Assembly: GCF_937859915.1 (NCBI RefSeq)
Contig: NZ_CALMAW010000111.1
Location: 1,697 to 42,922, forward strand
Source: an uncultured Sphingomonas sp.
GTDB taxonomy: Bacteria > Pseudomonadota > Alphaproteobacteria > Sphingomonadales > Sphingomonadaceae
Direction of reading: 5' to 3'
DNA length: 41,226 nucleotides
The notes below the pieces were generated by a model. It was not told the DNA's origin and searched no databases. It saw only the letters and a list, made by a program, of their open reading frames with translations. The translations under genes and the position numbers were made by a program. Below, piece after piece: positions 27,015 to 35,300 of the stretch. Numbering within the stretch: position 1 is the first letter of the stretch; every line of letters starts with the position of its first letter.

Positions 27015-28967
27015 TCACATCCCGAACGCGACGCGCCGCACGTTGCCGCGCTTGAGGTTGCGGTAGCGGGCGAGCGCCCACAGCGGGAAATATTTGGGGT
27101 AGCCGTGGTAGCGCAGGTAGAAGACGCGCGGGAAGCCACCGCCGGTATAATGCTCCTGCCCCCACAGCCCGTCGTCCGCCTGATGGCGCTCGAGCCACGC
27201 GACGCCGCGCGCAACGACCGGATGATCGACCTCGCCCGCCGCCATCAGCCCGAGCAGCGCCCAGGCGGTCTGCGAGGCCGTCGACGACGCCGGCTCGTGC
27301 CCGCGCCGATCGAGCGCATAGCTGTCGGCGCTCTCGCCCCAGCCGCCGTCGGCATTCTGGATCTGCACCAGCCAGCGCACCGCGCGGCGCACCATCGCCG
27401 AGGCCGGATCCACGCCGGCGACGTTGAGCGCGCACAGCACCGACCAAGTGCCGTAGATGTAATTCACCCCCCAGCGGCCCCACCAGCTGCCTTCGGCATG
27501 CTGGTCACGGCGCAGCCACTCGATCGCCTCCGCCATGCGCGGGCTGTCGGCAGCCTCGCCGAGCTGCGCGAGCATCGAGACGACGCGCGCGGTAACGTCG
27601 GCGGTCGGCGGATCGAGCAGCGCGCCATGATCGGCGAACGGGATGTCGTTGAGGTAAAAGGCCATGTTGTCGGCATCGAACGCGGCATAGCCGCCGTCCT
27701 TGCTCTGCAGGCCCGCGGTCCATTCGACGCCGCGGTCGATCCCCGCATCGAAACGGGGCCCAAGCTTCGGCCGTGCGCGGTCCATCGCCATCACCACCAC
27801 CGCGGTGTCGTCGAGGTCGGGATAATGGTCGTTGCCATATTGGAACGCCCAGCCGCCGGGGCGGACATCGGGACGCTGCACCGCCCAATCGCCCTTGACG
27901 TCGAGGATCTGGCGCGGTGTCAGCCAGTCGAGCCCGCGCGTGGCCGAGTCCTCGTCGCCCGCCTCGAGCATCGCATGCGCGGCGAGCGCGGTATCCCACA
28001 CCGGCGAGACGCAGGGCTGGCAATAGACCTCGCCGTCCTCGCGCCGCACCAGCAGCTTCTCGACCGAGCTCCGCGCGATCGCCCGGTGGGAATGCTCGGG
28101 GGCGTAGCCGAGCGCATCGAACATCATCACGCTGTTGGCCATCGCCGGATAGATTGCGCCAAGCCCGTCCTCGCCGTTCAGCCGCTCGACGACGAAGTCG
28201 ACGCACGCCTGGATCGCCTGGCGCCGCCAACGCCGCGGCCACAGCCGGCGGCCGCGCTTGAGCACGACGTCGAGCGCGGCGAAGCCCTTCTCCCACGCCC
28301 ATTTGCCTGGCAGCGCGCGCTTGAGCGGTAGTTTGCCGGAGAGGAAAAGCTCATCGACGCGCACCCCGCGCGGATTGCGCGCGACCGGACGCAGCGCGCA
28401 CAGCACGAGCAGCGGCACGATCACGGTGCGCGCCCAATAGGACATTTTCGAGAGGTGGACCGGGAACCAGCGCGGCGCGAGGATCAGCTCGGGCGGGATC
28501 TCGGGTATCACGGCCCAGGATCCGCAGCCGAACAGCGCCAGCTGGATCCGCGTGAACACATTGACCGCGCCCGCGCCGCCGCGCTTGAGGATTTCCGCCC
28601 GCGCCCGGGCCATATGCGGCGCGTCGATGTCGTCGCCGATCATCTTGAGCGCGAAATAGGCTTTCACGGTCGCCGAGATGTCGAAGCCGCCATCCTGATA
28701 GAGCGGCCAGCCGCCATGCGCCGCCTGGATGCGGCGCAGATACCGGCCGATCGCCGCCTCGAGCTCGAGATCGTCGGGCTCGCCGAGAAACTGCCTCAGC
28801 AGGATATATTCGGACGGGATGGTGGCATCGGCCTCGAGCTCGAACACCCAATGGCCATCGGGCCGCTGCGCATCGGCGAGCGCGACGCGCGCGCGGGCGA
28901 TCGCGACATCGATTCCCTCGAGTGGATCGGGGATAAACCCCTCGGCCTGATCTTCAACGCGCAACAC
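27015..28967 (-). CDS. shc: Squalene-hopene cyclase (HpnF)
   Basis: A 650-residue monotopic-membrane triterpene cyclase turning squalene into hopene and hopanol. The catalytic acid motif is D384-L-D386-D387-T in HYPDLDDTAVV. QW-type repeats are visible: QAAHGGWPLY, QSKDGGYAAFD, QNADGGWGES, QADDGLWGQ. Other family segments are PEIPPELILAPRWFPVHLSKMSYWART and GGFPRVFYLRYHGYPKYFPLWALARYR. The open frame continues far upstream through hpnE; GTG 28967 was chosen because GGAGG lies 6 bp upstream and the protein then begins LRVEDQAEGF, as in relatives (TTG 28964 is an alternative). It overlaps the hpnE end by 14 bp, implying coupled translation. Confidence 0.95.
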   Translation of the reverse strand: MLRVEDQAEGFIPDPLEGIDVAIARARVALADAQRPDGHWVFELEADATIPSEYILLRQFLGEPDDLELEAAIGRYLRRIQAAHGGWPLYQDGGFDISATVKAYFALKMIGDDIDAPHMARARAEILKRGGAGAVNVFTRIQLALFGCGSWAVIPEIPPELILAPRWFPVHLSKMSYWARTVIVPLLVLCALRPVARNPRGVRVDELFLSGKLPLKRALPGKWAWEKGFAALDVVLKRGRRLWPRRWRRQAIQACVDFVVERLNGEDGLGAIYPAMANSVMMFDALGYAPEHSHRAIARSSVEKLLVRREDGEVYCQPCVSPVWDTALAAHAMLEAGDEDSATRGLDWLTPRQILDVKGDWAVQRPDVRPGGWAFQYGNDHYPDLDDTAVVVMAMDRARPKLGPRFDAGIDRGVEWTAGLQSKDGGYAAFDADNMAFYLNDIPFADHGALLDPPTADVTARVVSMLAQLGEAADSPRMAEAIEWLRRDQHAEGSWWGRWGVNYIYGTWSVLCALNVAGVDPASAMVRRAVRWLVQIQNADGGWGESADSYALDRRGHEPASSTASQTAWALLGLMAAGEVDHPVVARGVAWLERHQADDGLWGQEHYTGGGFPRVFYLRYHGYPKYFPLWALARYRNLKRGNVRRVAFGM

Positions 28968-30222
28968 GCTTTGCCTCCAACGCGCACGCCGCCGCCGCCC
29001 GCCCCGACCGCAACGCACCTTCGATGGTGGCGGGTAGCCCGGTTTTCGTCCAGTCGCCAGCCAGGAACAGGTCGTCCCATCGCGTTTTGGCGCAAGGCCT
29101 GCGCAGATCCTGTTCGGGCGTCGCCGCAAAGGTCGCGCGCTTCTCGATGACGAGCTGCCAGACGGGCAACGTCTTCGGGCCGCCATGGACCGCGACGACA
29201 TCCGCCCACAGCCGTGTCGCGAGCGCCTCGCGGTCGTCGGCCAGCAGCGCATCGGCGGCGCTGGTGGTGGTCGAGCGGCGATCGGGAAAGGCGAAGACCC
29301 ATTCGGCCGTGCCGCCGATGATGCCGGTAACCGGCGCGGCGCCAGCCGGCGGCGGTGACAGGAAATGCGCGTTGACGATCGCATGGTGCTGATCAGGCAC
29401 GACCAGATCGGGCACGAGATCGACGGCGACCCAGGCGGGCACCGCGAGGATCGTGGGGACGCCTGGCGCGATCTCCTCGCGACCATCGGCGAAGTCGAGC
29501 GATACGATCCGCGTGTCGCTGAGCGCCAGCGCGCGCAATCGGCGCCCGAGGCGGATCGTCGCGCCGTGCGCCTCGAGCCAGGCCAGCGCGGGATCGACGA
29601 AGGCGGCGGCGAGCGTCGGCTCGGCGATCATCGGGCGACACGCGCGCCCACCCTTCGCCAGCGTCTCGCGCACGATCGCACCGGCGAGCTGCGCCGATCC
29701 TTCGGCAGCCGGCGTGTTCAACGCCGAGACGAAGAAATTGTCGAGCAGCCGATCCCACAGCGGCCCGCGCGTCGGAATCACATCGCCGATCGTCCGCCCC
29801 GCGGTCGCGCGCAGCAGCCGCGCCAAGCCGAGATAATCGGACGGCGTCGTCCCCGGCACGCGGCGCGTCTTCGCGAACAACCACCAGGGCAGTGGCCCGG
29901 CGTTGGGATGCAGCACCCAGCGGGCGCCGTCGCGCACGTCGACATAGGGAAAGCGCGCCTCGCTCGATCCCGCCAGTCGGTCGCTCGCGCCGATCGTCTC
30001 GAGATAGGCGTGGACCGCGCGGTTGCCCGACAGGACGAGATGATTGCCATTGTCGATCGTCATCCCGAGCTTGGGATCGTGATAGGATCGACAGCGCCCG
30101 CCCGCCTGCCGCGCCGCCTCGCTGAGCGTTACCCGATAGCCGGCCTCGGTGAGCGCGATCGCCGCCGACAACCCGGCCAATCCTGCCCCGACGACATGCG
30201 CCGGGCCCCTGCCGCCGGTCAC
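28954..30222 (-). CDS. hpnE: HpnE, hydroxysqualene dehydroxylase (FAD-dependent)
   Basis: A 422-residue flavoprotein of the amine oxidase/phytoene desaturase superfamily. HpnE reduces hydroxysqualene to squalene, the third step of the HpnCDE route. N-terminal dinucleotide-binding motif VVGAGLAGLSAAIALTEAGYRVTLSEA followed by AGGRCRSY; C-terminal FAD motif LFLAGDWTKTGLPATIEGALRSGRAAA. Middle segments such as TIDNGNHLVLSGN and WDRLLDNFFVSALNTPA are typical of the family. Its ATG overlaps the hpnD end by 4 bp and its end overlaps the shc start. Confidence 0.95.
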   Translation of the reverse strand: MTGGRGPAHVVGAGLAGLSAAIALTEAGYRVTLSEAARQAGGRCRSYHDPKLGMTIDNGNHLVLSGNRAVHAYLETIGASDRLAGSSEARFPYVDVRDGARWVLHPNAGPLPWWLFAKTRRVPGTTPSDYLGLARLLRATAGRTIGDVIPTRGPLWDRLLDNFFVSALNTPAAEGSAQLAGAIVRETLAKGGRACRPMIAEPTLAAAFVDPALAWLEAHGATIRLGRRLRALALSDTRIVSLDFADGREEIAPGVPTILAVPAWVAVDLVPDLVVPDQHHAIVNAHFLSPPPAGAAPVTGIIGGTAEWVFAFPDRRSTTTSAADALLADDREALATRLWADVVAVHGGPKTLPVWQLVIEKRATFAATPEQDLRRPCAKTRWDDLFLAGDWTKTGLPATIEGALRSGRAAAACALEAKRVAR

Positions 30223-31034
30223 CGGCCGAGCCGCAGCCTGACCAGCGTCCAGGCCAACGCCAGCCGGTTGTGGCGCACACGGACGCGCGGCGGCTGCCAG
30301 CCCGCCTTGCGCATCCGGCGCAGCAGCTCGGAATAGGCGGCCGCCATCAGCCGCGGCGCAATCAGATGGCCCTTGGGACCAGCATCGAGGATTTTCTGCG
30401 CCGCCCGGAAATGCGTGTCCGCCTCAGCCGCCACGATCCGCGCGGCACCGTCGATACGCGGATCGCCCACCACGCTGGCGATGTCGCCAATCGCGATGCC
30501 CTGCGCCTGGATCGCCTCGCGCGGCAAATAGAGGCGGCCGATTGCGGCATCCTCATCGATATCGCGCAATATGTTGGTCAGTTGCAGCGCGCGGCCGAGA
30601 TGGTGCGCCAGATCCAGCCCTGCGGCCTCCTCCATTCCGAAGATCCGCACCGACAGCCGGCCGACGGCACTGGCAACGCGGTCGCAATAGAGATCGAGCG
30701 TGGCGGCGGGCGGCCAGCGAATGTCGCCTGCGACGTCCATCGCCATACCGTCGATCACCGCCTCGAAGTCGGCTTGGACGAGTCCGAAGGCCCGAATGTG
30801 GGGGACGAGGAATTCGGCAACCCCCGGTGACCGGCCTGCATAGAGGCTAGTGAGGTCGCCCCGCCATTGATCGAGCTGCGCCGCGCGCGTCGCGGGATCG
30901 CCCTGCTGGTCGTCTGCGATGTCATCGACGATGCGGCAGAATTCATAGACGGCGTACATCGCGTGCCGCTCGGGCTTGGGCAGCACCTTCATGCCCGCGT
31001 AAAAGGATGAGCCCGCGGCGGATGGCTGACTCAC
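30219..31034 (-). CDS. hpnD: HpnD, presqualene diphosphate synthase
   Basis: A 271-residue trans-prenyltransferase of the squalene/phytoene synthase family, condensing two farnesyl diphosphates into presqualene diphosphate. First Asp motif D37-D38-IA-D41-D42 in FCRIVDDIADD, second motif LTNILRDIDED (D158, D162), with YCDRVASAVGRL between. The N-terminus SFYAGMKVLPKPERHAMYAVYEFCR is the typical substrate-binding start. Overlaps of 4 bp with both hpnC and hpnE show a strictly coupled operon. HpnD is told from HpnC by its position and by the intact DxxDD and NxLRDxxxD motifs. Confidence 0.95.
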   Translation of the reverse strand: MSQPSAAGSSFYAGMKVLPKPERHAMYAVYEFCRIVDDIADDQQGDPATRAAQLDQWRGDLTSLYAGRSPGVAEFLVPHIRAFGLVQADFEAVIDGMAMDVAGDIRWPPAATLDLYCDRVASAVGRLSVRIFGMEEAAGLDLAHHLGRALQLTNILRDIDEDAAIGRLYLPREAIQAQGIAIGDIASVVGDPRIDGAARIVAAEADTHFRAAQKILDAGPKGHLIAPRLMAAAYSELLRRMRKAGWQPPRVRVRHNRLALAWTLVRLRLGR

Positions 31035-31885
31035 CGCGCGACCAATCGACCGAGCGCGGCACCGGATGCAAGCAGCAGCGCCTCACTTTTGCGATGATGG
31101 ACGCGCTCCGCGAGCGGATCGCGCCGCCGCAGCCGCGTCGCGAGGCTGACCGCGAGCCGCTGGATCACCGCGACCTCGATCCCGAGCCGGCGGTCGGCTA
31201 TACCCCGCGCAAAGGGCGCCGCCTCGGCGAGCAATTGCTGGCAGCGCTCGGCGCAGGCCGCGATCACCTGGCGCAGCGCGGGCGGCGCACCGGGTCGCGC
31301 AAGATCCTCGGTCCGCGCACCGGTCGCAGCGAGCAGATCCTGCGGCAGGTAGACACGGTCGATCTCGCGATAATCCTTGGCGCAATCCTGAAGGTGGTTG
31401 ATCACCTGGAGCGCCGCGCACAGCGCGTCATTGGCTGGCCACAGCGCGCGATCCTCGCCATGCACGTCGAGCACGAAGCGCCCGACCGGCATCGCCGAAT
31501 AGCGGCAATAGTCGATCAGATCGTCCCAGTGCGCATAGCGGTTCACGGTGCAGTCGCGCCGAAACGCCTCGAGCAGATCGAGCGCATGGACCGGATCGAG
31601 GTTGCGTTCCGCCATCACGATGCGAAGCGCCACGGCGCTCGGTTCGGCATCGCTGGTCCCGACGATTCCGGCGCGCATCGCCTCGAGCCGCGCGAGCTTC
31701 TGGTCGGCGCTCGCGGTGACATGGTCGGCGATGTCGTCGGCGAGGCGCGCGAAGCTGTAGAAGGCCATGATCGGCGCCCGATAGCGCGCCGCGACCAGCC
31801 TCGAGGCGACCGGGAAATTCTCGTCGGTATGGCCCTTGCCCGAGGCAAAGTCGGCGGCGGTTCCGGCGATCGTGATGGCACTCAT
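31031..31885 (-). CDS. hpnC: HpnC, hydroxysqualene synthase
   Basis: A 284-residue squalene/phytoene-synthase homologue. HpnC turns presqualene diphosphate into hydroxysqualene. Motifs: HTDENFPVASRLVAARYRAPIMAFYSFARLADDIADH (Asp motif D50, D51, D54), YCRYSAMPVGRFVLDVHGE, and INHLQDCAKDYREIDRVYLPQDLL, where the second Asp motif is the shortened LQDCAKDY form typical of HpnC. ATG 31885 overlaps the hpnB end by 4 bp; the much longer open frame to 32320 is not used. Confidence 0.94.
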   Translation of the reverse strand: MSAITIAGTAADFASGKGHTDENFPVASRLVAARYRAPIMAFYSFARLADDIADHVTASADQKLARLEAMRAGIVGTSDAEPSAVALRIVMAERNLDPVHALDLLEAFRRDCTVNRYAHWDDLIDYCRYSAMPVGRFVLDVHGEDRALWPANDALCAALQVINHLQDCAKDYREIDRVYLPQDLLAATGARTEDLARPGAPPALRQVIAACAERCQQLLAEAAPFARGIADRRLGIEVAVIQRLAVSLATRLRRRDPLAERVHHRKSEALLLASGAALGRLVAR

Positions 31886-33012
31886 CGCTGCATCCGAGCC
31901 TGCGCCCGCCCCTTCCACATTCCGCCGCGCCCCCGACCATGCTGCCATGCCGACAGCGCCGTCGCCGCGCCGTACACCACGCCGATCGCCGGGAGCGCAA
32001 CCCCCCATAGCGGCGAGCGGCGATAGAAGCGCAGCATCGGCTGGAAACAGATCGCCATCGCGAGCCAGGCAAGGGCACCGGCAAGCTGCGCGCCGCCGTG
32101 TCCGAACAGGGCAAGCGCCGGCGGCACGATGTAGAGCAGCGCCAGTCCGGCCAGCGTACCCGCCAGCAGCAAGGGGGCATAATCGAGCTGCGCATAAGCC
32201 GAGCGCGAGATCATCGCGATAATCTCGGACCAGCCGCCATAGGGCCTGAGGCTCACCGAACGGCGCGTCAGCGACAGGCGGATCGGGCCCTGCGCCTTCA
32301 TCGCCGCGCCCATCGCGCAATCGTCGATGATCGCGTCCGCGATCGCGGCAAGACCGCCGGCACGCGCGAGCGCGTCGCGGCGCACCAGCATGCAGCCGCC
32401 GGCCGCCGCTGCCATCTCGGCACCGGGTCGATTCACGCGGGCGAAGGGATAGAGCATCTGGAAGAAGAAGACGAAGGCGGGGATCAGCGCCTTTTCCGCA
32501 ACACTGTCGCAGCGCAGCTCGGCCATCAGCGAATCGAGCACCAGCCCGCGCTGCTCGGAGCGCGCGACCAGCGAACGCAGCGTGTCCGGCGCATGCGCGA
32601 TGTCGGCGTCGGTGAACCAGAGATAGGCCGGTGCGTCGCCCGCCTGCGCGACACCGCCCCGCATCGCCCAGAGCTTGCCCGTCCAGCCGGCGGGCGGAGC
32701 GGCGCCGTCGATCACGGTGAGCCGGTCCGACGCTCCGGCCGCGCGGCGGGCTATCGCCCCGGTGCCGTCGCGGCTGCCGTCGTCGACGAGGATGATGCGG
32801 AAAGCGCCGGGATAATCCTGCGCGATCAGCGACGCCATCGCGCGGCCGATCACGTCGGCCTCGTCGCGGGCCGGCACGATCGCGGTCACCGCGGGCCAGA
32901 CGGCGAGCGTTGGCGCCACGCCTCCGTCCGTGTCACGCGCCAGCCAGAAGCCGTCGCGGAACAGCAGCAGCCCGATCCAGATCGCCAGCGGGAGCAGCGC
33001 GAGGACGATCAA
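31882..33012 (-). CDS. hpnB: HpnB, hopanoid-associated glycosyltransferase-like membrane protein
   Basis: A 376-residue GT2-type glycosyltransferase. N-terminal TM (LIVLALLPLAIWIGLLL), then the GT-A domain: VTAIVPARDEADVIGRAMASLIAQDYPG, IILVDDGSRDGT, WFTDADIAHAPDTL (metal-binding D-x-D), GGCMLVRRDALARAGGLAAIADAIIDDCAMG; C-terminal TMs about 280-350. The likely start is TTG 33012, whose codon overlaps the hpnA TGA (TTGA), since the frame has no ATG or GTG nearby and the upstream extension to 33069 is antisense-like. An AGGGG lies about 10 bp upstream. HpnB is universal in such clusters but its product is not firmly assigned. Confidence 0.9.
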   Translation of the reverse strand: MIVLALLPLAIWIGLLLFRDGFWLARDTDGGVAPTLAVWPAVTAIVPARDEADVIGRAMASLIAQDYPGAFRIILVDDGSRDGTGAIARRAAGASDRLTVIDGAAPPAGWTGKLWAMRGGVAQAGDAPAYLWFTDADIAHAPDTLRSLVARSEQRGLVLDSLMAELRCDSVAEKALIPAFVFFFQMLYPFARVNRPGAEMAAAAGGCMLVRRDALARAGGLAAIADAIIDDCAMGAAMKAQGPIRLSLTRRSVSLRPYGGWSEIIAMISRSAYAQLDYAPLLLAGTLAGLALLYIVPPALALFGHGGAQLAGALAWLAMAICFQPMLRFYRRSPLWGVALPAIGVVYGAATALSAWQHGRGRGGMWKGRAQARMQR

Positions 33013-34007
33013 CGGATCATCCCCTGGCCTCGGAACCAGGCAAGCGCGTCGCCGACCGCCTGCTGCCACGGCCGCGCGCCGTAGCCGAGTTCGGTCGCGG
33101 CGCGATCCGAAGCGAAGAACATGCGGTAGTGCGACATGCGGAGCGCATCGCGCGTCAGCATCGGCTCCCGACCCTTAAGTTTGGCCCAAGCCTCGGACAC
33201 ATAGGCGAGCGGCATCAGCGGCCCGCGGGGCAGCGATACGGTCGGCGGCTTGCGCCCGACGTGGCGCGCAACCTCGCCGAGCAAGGTCTCCAGCATGACA
33301 TCTTCACCGCCGAGAATGTACTGACGGCCGATCTCGCCCTTCGCCAGCGCCAGCACATGGCCGCGCGCGACGTCGTCGACATGCACGAGGTTGAGCCCGG
33401 TATCGACGAAGGCGGGCATCTTGCCATTGGCGGCCTCGACGAGGATGCGGCCGGTCGGCGTCGGTCGGACGTCGCGCGGCCCGATCGGCGTCGAGGGATT
33501 GACGATGACGGCCTGCAGGCCGCGCTCCTTCACCATCTGCTCGACCAGCCGCTCGGCGACCACCTTCGAGCGCTTGTAGGCACCGATCGCGGTCGCTTCG
33601 GTAAGCGGACGGGTCTCGTCCGCCGCACCGCCCGCCAGCGGCGCTATCGTCGCGACGCTGCTGGTGTAGACGATACGCCGCGTGCCCGCAGCGAGCGCCG
33701 CCTCCATGACGGTGCGCGTACCCTCGCGATTGTGCCGGACGATGTCCTCAGGGTCGGGCGCCCACAGTCGATAGTCGGCAGCGACGTGCGCGAGCGCGTC
33801 GCACCCGGCCAGCGCCGCGCGCATCGAGGCGGCGTCGAGCATGTCGCCGCGCACGATCGTGCCGGGGAAGTCTTCGAGGTTGGTGGCAGGCGACGTCGTG
33901 CGCGCAAGGCCGCGGACCTGCCAGCCGTCGGCCGCGAACGCGCGTGCGACCGCCGCGCCGACGAAGCCCGACACGCCGGTCACCAGGATCGTTTCACCAT
34001 TTGCCAT
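33009..34007 (-). CDS. hpnA: HpnA, hopanoid-associated NAD-dependent sugar epimerase/dehydratase-like protein
   Basis: A 332-residue extended SDR protein. Rossmann motif ILVTGVSGFVGAAVARAF (G11, G14, G17), catalytic-type YxxxK in AYKRSKVVAE, the upstream Ser/Thr in YTSSVATIAPLAG, and VNPSTPIGPRDVRPTPTGR and VDTGLNLVHVDDVARGHVLAL further on, all matching HpnA. It is first in the minus-strand hpn operon. ATG 34007 was chosen over GTG 34028: the only promoter-like pair nearby would start transcription between them, giving a very short leader. The substrate is not established; a role in side-chain sugar modification is presumed. Confidence 0.92.
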   Translation of the reverse strand: MANGETILVTGVSGFVGAAVARAFAADGWQVRGLARTTSPATNLEDFPGTIVRGDMLDAASMRAALAGCDALAHVAADYRLWAPDPEDIVRHNREGTRTVMEAALAAGTRRIVYTSSVATIAPLAGGAADETRPLTEATAIGAYKRSKVVAERLVEQMVKERGLQAVIVNPSTPIGPRDVRPTPTGRILVEAANGKMPAFVDTGLNLVHVDDVARGHVLALAKGEIGRQYILGGEDVMLETLLGEVARHVGRKPPTVSLPRGPLMPLAYVSEAWAKLKGREPMLTRDALRMSHYRMFFASDRAATELGYGARPWQQAVGDALAWFRGQGMIR

Positions 34008-34017
34008 GCCGGACAGG

Positions 34018-34046
34018 CTATTAAGCACGCCGATGCCAAATGGGAA
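34018..34046 (-). promoter_or_regulatory. Possible hpnA operon promoter
   Basis: Minus-strand TTCCCA (34046-34041), 17 bp, TAATAG (34023-34018). The start would fall only a few bases before ATG 34007, i.e. a leaderless or near-leaderless message. It lies in the 78-bp divergent interval with hpnI, so the two hopanoid operons may be co-regulated from here. The -35 is weak. Confidence 0.35.
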
Positions 34047-34085
34047 GGAAGTGCGCGCCGCATGACACGCTGTTAAGGAGCCGGC

Positions 34086-35300
34086 ATGCTCGCCGTTCTC
34101 TCGTTCGTCCTAACGCTGCTCGCGATGACCGGCACCGCCTATACGCTCGCCGCCGTGGCGCTCGCCGGGCGATGGCGCACGCCATTGCGGGAGCGGGCGC
34201 TCACCACGCCCCCGCGCAGGCGCGGGCCCAGGCCCGTACGTGGAGATGGCGCGGCGCCTGCTGCCGGCGTCGGGCCTGGGCCCCGGCTTTCGCCGGGGAA
34301 CGCCGATTGGCCATCGATCACCATGCTCAAGCCGCTGCACGGACCTGAGCCGATGCTCGAGGCCAAGCTCGCGAGCTTCCTCGAGCAGGACTATGCCGGG
34401 CCTATCGACATGGTGTGCGGCGTCGCCGACCCGGCCGATCCGGCATTGGAGGCGGCGCGGGCCGTCGATGCCGCTATAGTCTGGAGCAGCGTGCGGCACG
34501 GCTCGAACGGCAAGATCTCCAATCTCATCAACATGGAACCCGCCGCAGCCGGCGACATCCTGATCCTCAGCGACAGCGACATGGTCGTCGGCCCCGATTA
34601 TGCGACGCTCGTGACCGAAGCGCTCGCCCGTCCCGGTGTCGGCGCGGTCACCCTGCCCTATGCCGGGATCGGCGAGACCAACGGCTGGTCGCGGATGGCG
34701 GCGGCGGGGGTCAGCTGGGGGTTTCTGCCCTCGGTGATGATCGGCGTCGCGACCGGCTTGGCGCACCCCTGCATGGGTTCGACGATCGCGCTGCGCCGCG
34801 AGACGCTCGAGTCGATCGGCGGCTTCACGCCGTTCGCTGACCTGCTCGCGGACGATCACGCGATTGGCGCCGCGGTGCGCGGGTTCGGGCTCACCGTCGC
34901 GGTCGCCCCGCCGATCGTGCTCCATGGCTGCAGCGAATCGAGCCTCGCCGCGCTGTGGCGCCACGAGCTGCGCTGGAACGCGACGGTGCGGATGCTCGAC
35001 CCCGCGGGCTATGCCGGCAGCGCGGTGACCCACGCCTTCGCCTGGTCGCTGCTCGCGGTCGCGAGCGGCGCAGGCGGCTGGGTGATCGGCGTGGCGCTGC
35101 TCGCCCGGCTCGCGCTGGCGGCGCGGATCGATGCGCTGGTCGGTCGCCAGACTGCGCCCTTGTGGTGGCTGCCCGCGCGCGACCTGTTGTCTTTCGGCCT
35201 CTATTGGTCGGCCTTCTTCACGCGCTCGGTTGATTGGCGCGGGAGCCGGCTTCATATGACACCCAACGGCCGCATGTCGGCCGAACCGGAGATACATTAG
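34086..35300 (+). CDS. hpnI: HpnI, hopanoid glycosyltransferase, with an in-frame repeat insertion
   Basis: A 404-residue GT21 ceramide-glucosyltransferase-like enzyme that adds N-acetylglucosamine to bacteriohopanetetrol. N-terminal TM (about 3-27), then the GT domain: ITMLKPLHGPEPMLEAKLASFLEQDYAG, SNLINMEPAAAGDILILSDSDMVVGPDY (D-x-D), PCMGSTIALRRETLESIGGF, LLADDHAIGAAVRGFG, and a QxxRW-like HELRWNATVRML; C-terminal hydrophobic segments about 315-345 and 370-385. Residues about 41-73 (RGPRP...GPGPRLSPG) are the translation of a palindromic repeat at 34207-34302, placed between the TM and the catalytic domain. AAGGAG precedes the ATG. hpnJ starts on the base after its stop. Confidence 0.94.
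   Translation: MLAVLSFVLTLLAMTGTAYTLAAVALAGRWRTPLRERALTTPPRRRGPRPVRGDGAAPAAGVGPGPRLSPGNADWPSITMLKPLHGPEPMLEAKLASFLEQDYAGPIDMVCGVADPADPALEAARAVDAAIVWSSVRHGSNGKISNLINMEPAAAGDILILSDSDMVVGPDYATLVTEALARPGVGAVTLPYAGIGETNGWSRMAAAGVSWGFLPSVMIGVATGLAHPCMGSTIALRRETLESIGGFTPFADLLADDHAIGAAVRGFGLTVAVAPPIVLHGCSESSLAALWRHELRWNATVRMLDPAGYAGSAVTHAFAWSLLAVASGAGGWVIGVALLARLALAARIDALVGRQTAPLWWLPARDLLSFGLYWSAFFTRSVDWRGSRLHMTPNGRMSAEPEIH
34207..34302. repeat. Palindromic repeat element inserted in frame inside hpnI
   Basis: Arms at 34207-34235 and 34272-34302 share CCCC-GC...GGGCCCAGGCCC in inverted orientation with a few mismatches. Each arm is itself a hairpin: CCCGCGC-AG-GCGCGGG and CCCCGGC-TTTC-GCCGGGG. It is related in design, and partly in sequence (CCGGC-TTTCGCCGGG core), to the truB copy at 3617-3710. 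The reading frame stays open, adding about 32 residues. Confidence 0.82.

Noticed and set aside
26817-28331. 504-codon plus-strand frame over the hpnG start and shc
   Set aside because: Shadow of shc; no motif; its start lies inside hpnG.
28968-29486. N-terminal extension of squalene-hopene cyclase by 173 codons
   Set aside because: The extension is the out-of-frame shadow of hpnE; the cyclase homology begins only after GTG 28967, which has a ribosome-binding site.
34047-34085. EcfG-type (GGAAC-N16/17-CGTT) stress promoter before hpnI
   Set aside because: GGAAG and CTGTT can be paired only with wrong spacing and two mismatches in the key hexamers.
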